Shown in pieces: positions 40,197-42,388 of a DNA stretch of 42,388 bases. The position numbers and the translations under genes are program-made. Origin of the DNA: Athalassotoga sp049965695 (GTDB lineage Bacteria; Thermotogota; Thermotogae; Mesoaciditogales; Mesoaciditogaceae). Below the pieces are notes generated by a model. The model was given only the letters and a program-made list of their open reading frames with translations. It was not told the origin of the DNA and made no database searches. Where the stretch lies: contig NZ_JBMFWB010000016.1 of the NCBI RefSeq assembly GCF_049965695.1, positions 1-42,388 on the forward strand, given 5' to 3'. Positions within the stretch are counted from its first letter, which is position 1, and each line of letters starts with the position of its first letter.

Positions 40197-41558
40197 GTGA
40201 GAAAATATTTTTTTATTCTGTTGGTTTTTGTCATTGCCTTTGGCTTTTCCACGTTTGCTCAGAATATGATTGGGAATTCTGATTTTACTCAATCTCTTTA
40301 CATCCCTGCTTCTATTCCTTCTGACGGAAACATATTTACAAATAACAATTGGTCTTTTCTTGTCAACGCAACAGGAGGAGGAACGGCAACAAGTGGAAAT
40401 GGGTATTTTGAAGCCGTTTTTTATGATGCCGGATCTAACAGTTGGGCTGAACAGTTGCTTCAATCTCCTATTACTCTCGATCATGGATCAATTTATAAAG
40501 TCAGTTTCATGGCAAAATCTTCTATTTCAAGAAATGTAGAGGTAAAAATAGGCGGAACGGCAGGGGTAGGTTGGCCTGCTTACAATCCTGGCAACGGTAT
40601 GGCCGGAGGGATGACCTTTCAACTTGGAAATGAATGGAAAACTTATGAGTTCACCTTTACGATGTACAAACCAACCGATGAACACGCTCGTTTCGAATTT
40701 GAACTCGGTCTTGCGACAGGGACTGTATGGATAAAAAATGTTTCTCTTGAGAAGGCGGGAGAGATGGAATCAAAATCAGAAACGCAAATTGCAACTTCTA
40801 CTTTGACCGACGTTAAAGGATGGAATTTGATATTCGATCAAGACTTTTCAGTTGCAACTTCTATCGATAAGAATGTATGGAACTTCGATCTTGGTAATGG
40901 TCAAAATGGGTGGGGAAACAATGAACTTGAATACTACACGGATCGTAACGCTTACATTCAAAACGGCAATTTGATCATTGAGGCAAAGAAAGAGACAAAA
41001 TCGGATAAGAACGGTACCTATGACTACACGTCTTCAAGAATGCTTACGATGGGAAAATTTTCTTTTGAATACGGTAAAGTCGTCATAGAAGCCAAACTAC
41101 CTCAAGGGCAGGGAATATGGCCTGCGTTTTGGATGTTGGGAGACAATATAAATCAAGTTGGCTGGCCTGCCTGTGGAGAGATAGACATTATGGAAATGCT
41201 TGGAAATAATTCTGCAAAAGTTTATGGCACCGCACACGGTCCAATTTCGGGAGGAGTTGGCATAGGCCAAAGTTATACACTTCCATCCGGAACTTTCTCA
41301 GATTCTTACCATACATTCACATTCATATGGAATAAAGACGCTATGGGCTGGTATGTAGATGGTCATCTTTACTTCTTCCTTACCAAATCTTATGTAGAGG
41401 CAAATTACGGTCCACAGGATTGGGTATACGATCATCCGTTCTTTTTGATAATCAATCTTGCCGTTGGTGGGAATTGGCCGGGTAATCCAAACAGTTCAAC
41501 TGTTTTCCCGCAAAAGATGTATATAAAGTACATAAAGGTGTATCAGGCTCAAAATTGA
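40197..41558 (+). CDS. Secreted GH16 endo-beta-1,3-glucanase (laminarinase) with CBM
   Basis: 453 residues. Signal peptide RKYFFILLVFVIAFGFSTFA (cut before QN); a CBM4/9-type domain (about 23-186: NMIGNSDFTQSL, WAEQLLQSPITLDHGSIYKVSF, GTVWIKNVSLEK); then a GH16 domain (about 205-453) with GWGNNELEYYTDR, GIWPAFWMLG and the catalytic GEIDIMEM, where E328 is the nucleophile, D330 assists and E333 is the acid/base with the bulge of the laminarinase branch. It should cut beta-1,3-glucans outside the cell. GTG 40197 has GGAG 8 bases upstream; GTG 40188 overlaps that ribosome-binding site. Confidence 0.93.
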   Translation: MRKYFFILLVFVIAFGFSTFAQNMIGNSDFTQSLYIPASIPSDGNIFTNNNWSFLVNATGGGTATSGNGYFEAVFYDAGSNSWAEQLLQSPITLDHGSIYKVSFMAKSSISRNVEVKIGGTAGVGWPAYNPGNGMAGGMTFQLGNEWKTYEFTFTMYKPTDEHARFEFELGLATGTVWIKNVSLEKAGEMESKSETQIATSTLTDVKGWNLIFDQDFSVATSIDKNVWNFDLGNGQNGWGNNELEYYTDRNAYIQNGNLIIEAKKETKSDKNGTYDYTSSRMLTMGKFSFEYGKVVIEAKLPQGQGIWPAFWMLGDNINQVGWPACGEIDIMEMLGNNSAKVYGTAHGPISGGVGIGQSYTLPSGTFSDSYHTFTFIWNKDAMGWYVDGHLYFFLTKSYVEANYGPQDWVYDHPFFLIINLAVGGNWPGNPNSSTVFPQKMYIKYIKVYQAQN

Positions 41559-41582
41559 TAATATCTCAAAGGAGGGAATTAC

Positions 41583-42388
41583 ATGGGTAAAGTAAAGTTT
41601 TTAGTTTTGCTGGTAGCCTTGATAGGCATAGTGAGCATCGGCCTTGCAGATGTTTCATATCCGTACCTTAGTCAGTACGGGCCTGCAATAGTCAACTGGG
41701 GAAGCAACGTCAAATACGGGGGAACTTTCAAGATAGTTCTTCCGGACGGGCCACTTCAATACAGTTTAAATCCTTTCATGGGTAACAACTCGACGCTTCC
41801 AACGTCCTTCATCTACGAATCGTTGTTCTTCATCAACTTAACCGGCGATGTCACTAATATGCTTGGGACGTCCTACGCATGGACGGACAACAACACTGAA
41901 TTAGATGTGACGATCCGCCAGGGCGTTCAATGGTCGGACGGAGTTCCGTTCACACCACAGGATGTGGTCTTCACGTTCAACTATTTAAAAGCCAATCCGA
42001 GCATAGACCTTAACGGTATATGGTCATCTGCAAATGATCTTCAAAGTGTTTCTGCAAGCGGAAACACGGTTATATTCAAACTTTCACAACCTAACATGGC
42101 AATCTTCCAGTATTTGGTTGGAGAGCCAATAGTACCGGAACATATCTGGTCTAACATAACGGATCCTTCCAAATACACGAATCCGAATCCAGTCGGAACA
42201 GGTCCGTTTGTTTTCAAGAGTTTTAATCAACCGACGAACACGGTTACTTACGTTAAAAATCCTAATTACTGGATGACCGGCAGGCCATACCTCGACAGTG
42301 TGGTTGTGACGTCCGTCAATTCGAACGATATCTGCACACTTGATTTGATAAAACATGAATATGACATGTCTAACCTTTACATTCCGGG
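41583..42388 (+). CDS. Family 5 ABC solute-binding protein (partial, cut by window end)
   Basis: ATG 41583 follows GGAGGG by 6 bases; the frame is open for 268 codons to the window end. A signal peptide (FLVLLVALIGIVSIGLA) leads into the SBP_bac_5 fold: KYGGTFKIVLPDGPLQYSLNPF, ELDVTIRQGVQWSDGVPFTPQDVVFTF and EPIVPEHIW, then PVGTGPFVFKSF. In Thermotogota such dipeptide-type binding proteins often carry oligosaccharides. Placed 24 bases after the laminarinase, it probably takes up beta-1,3-glucan oligomers. No lipobox cysteine is seen. The permease and ATPase genes would lie beyond the window. Confidence 0.9.
   Translation, partial: MGKVKFLVLLVALIGIVSIGLADVSYPYLSQYGPAIVNWGSNVKYGGTFKIVLPDGPLQYSLNPFMGNNSTLPTSFIYESLFFINLTGDVTNMLGTSYAWTDNNTELDVTIRQGVQWSDGVPFTPQDVVFTFNYLKANPSIDLNGIWSSANDLQSVSASGNTVIFKLSQPNMAIFQYLVGEPIVPEHIWSNITDPSKYTNPNPVGTGPFVFKSFNQPTNTVTYVKNPNYWMTGRPYLDSVVVTSVNSNDICTLDLIKHEYDMSNLYIP

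Overview
The window is 42,388 bases of a moderately AT-rich bacterial chromosome. Gene content (TilS-FtsH pairing, a type I-C CRISPR system, many sugar ABC transporters with LacI regulators, a signal-peptide laminarinase, a SurA-like chaperone) best fits a thermophilic or moderately thermophilic fermenter of the Thermotogota, perhaps near Mesoaciditoga/Athalassotoga. That placement is inference from gene content; no rRNA or tRNA gene is present to anchor it.

Layout. (1) 1-5.2 kb, plus strand: MFS transporter, PiT phosphate permease with its DUF47 partner, a parvulin-type secreted chaperone, a DUF59 Fe-S protein and prmC. (2) 5.2-12.3 kb, minus strand: one tightly packed operon reading coiled-coil protein, tilS, ftsH, radical SAM protein, PhoB-like regulator, PhoR-like kinase; the kinase gene overlaps prmC tail to tail. 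(3) 12.3-12.6 kb: a decayed glutamate dehydrogenase fragment next to a diverged repeat. (4) 12.6-15.2 kb: a repressor-led minus-strand operon (LexA/CI-like repressor without its catalytic lysine, an unlisted 57-residue protein, a GNAT protein, a methyltransferase), divergent from a small plus-strand gene across a nested palindrome. (5) 15.3-24.0 kb: a nine-gene sugar operon with strong promoter and LacI-type operator: FucI-like isomerase, DapA/NanA-family aldolase, ABC transporter, sialidase-fold protein, cupin, PfkB kinase (apparently starting at ATA), LacI repressor. A hemolysin III gene follows. (6) 24.9-34.75 kb: a complete type I-C system (cas3-cas5c-cas8c/cas11c-cas7c-cas4-cas1-cas2), a leader and an array of 33 visible repeats with a 100-N assembly gap. 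Two repeat types alternate in blocks (A, then six of B, then A). (7) 34.8-39.0 kb: a DsrE-like protein and a minus-strand MoxR-DUF58-DUF4129 operon. (8) 39.1-42.4 kb: LacI regulator, GH16 laminarinase, and the start of a family-5 solute-binding protein cut by the window end.

The most striking observation is upstream of MoxR: promoter, then a sequence closely matching the fluoride (crcB) riboswitch, with a terminator whose 5' arm is the aptamer's pseudoknot strand, then the MoxR ribosome-binding site. No fluoride exporter is visible there, so a MoxR/DUF58/DUF4129 membrane system appears to be controlled by fluoride. Other leads are the mosaic CRISPR array with two spacers against homologous protein-coding targets, the probable ATA start codon, the repressor switch region, and the unassigned sugar pathway.
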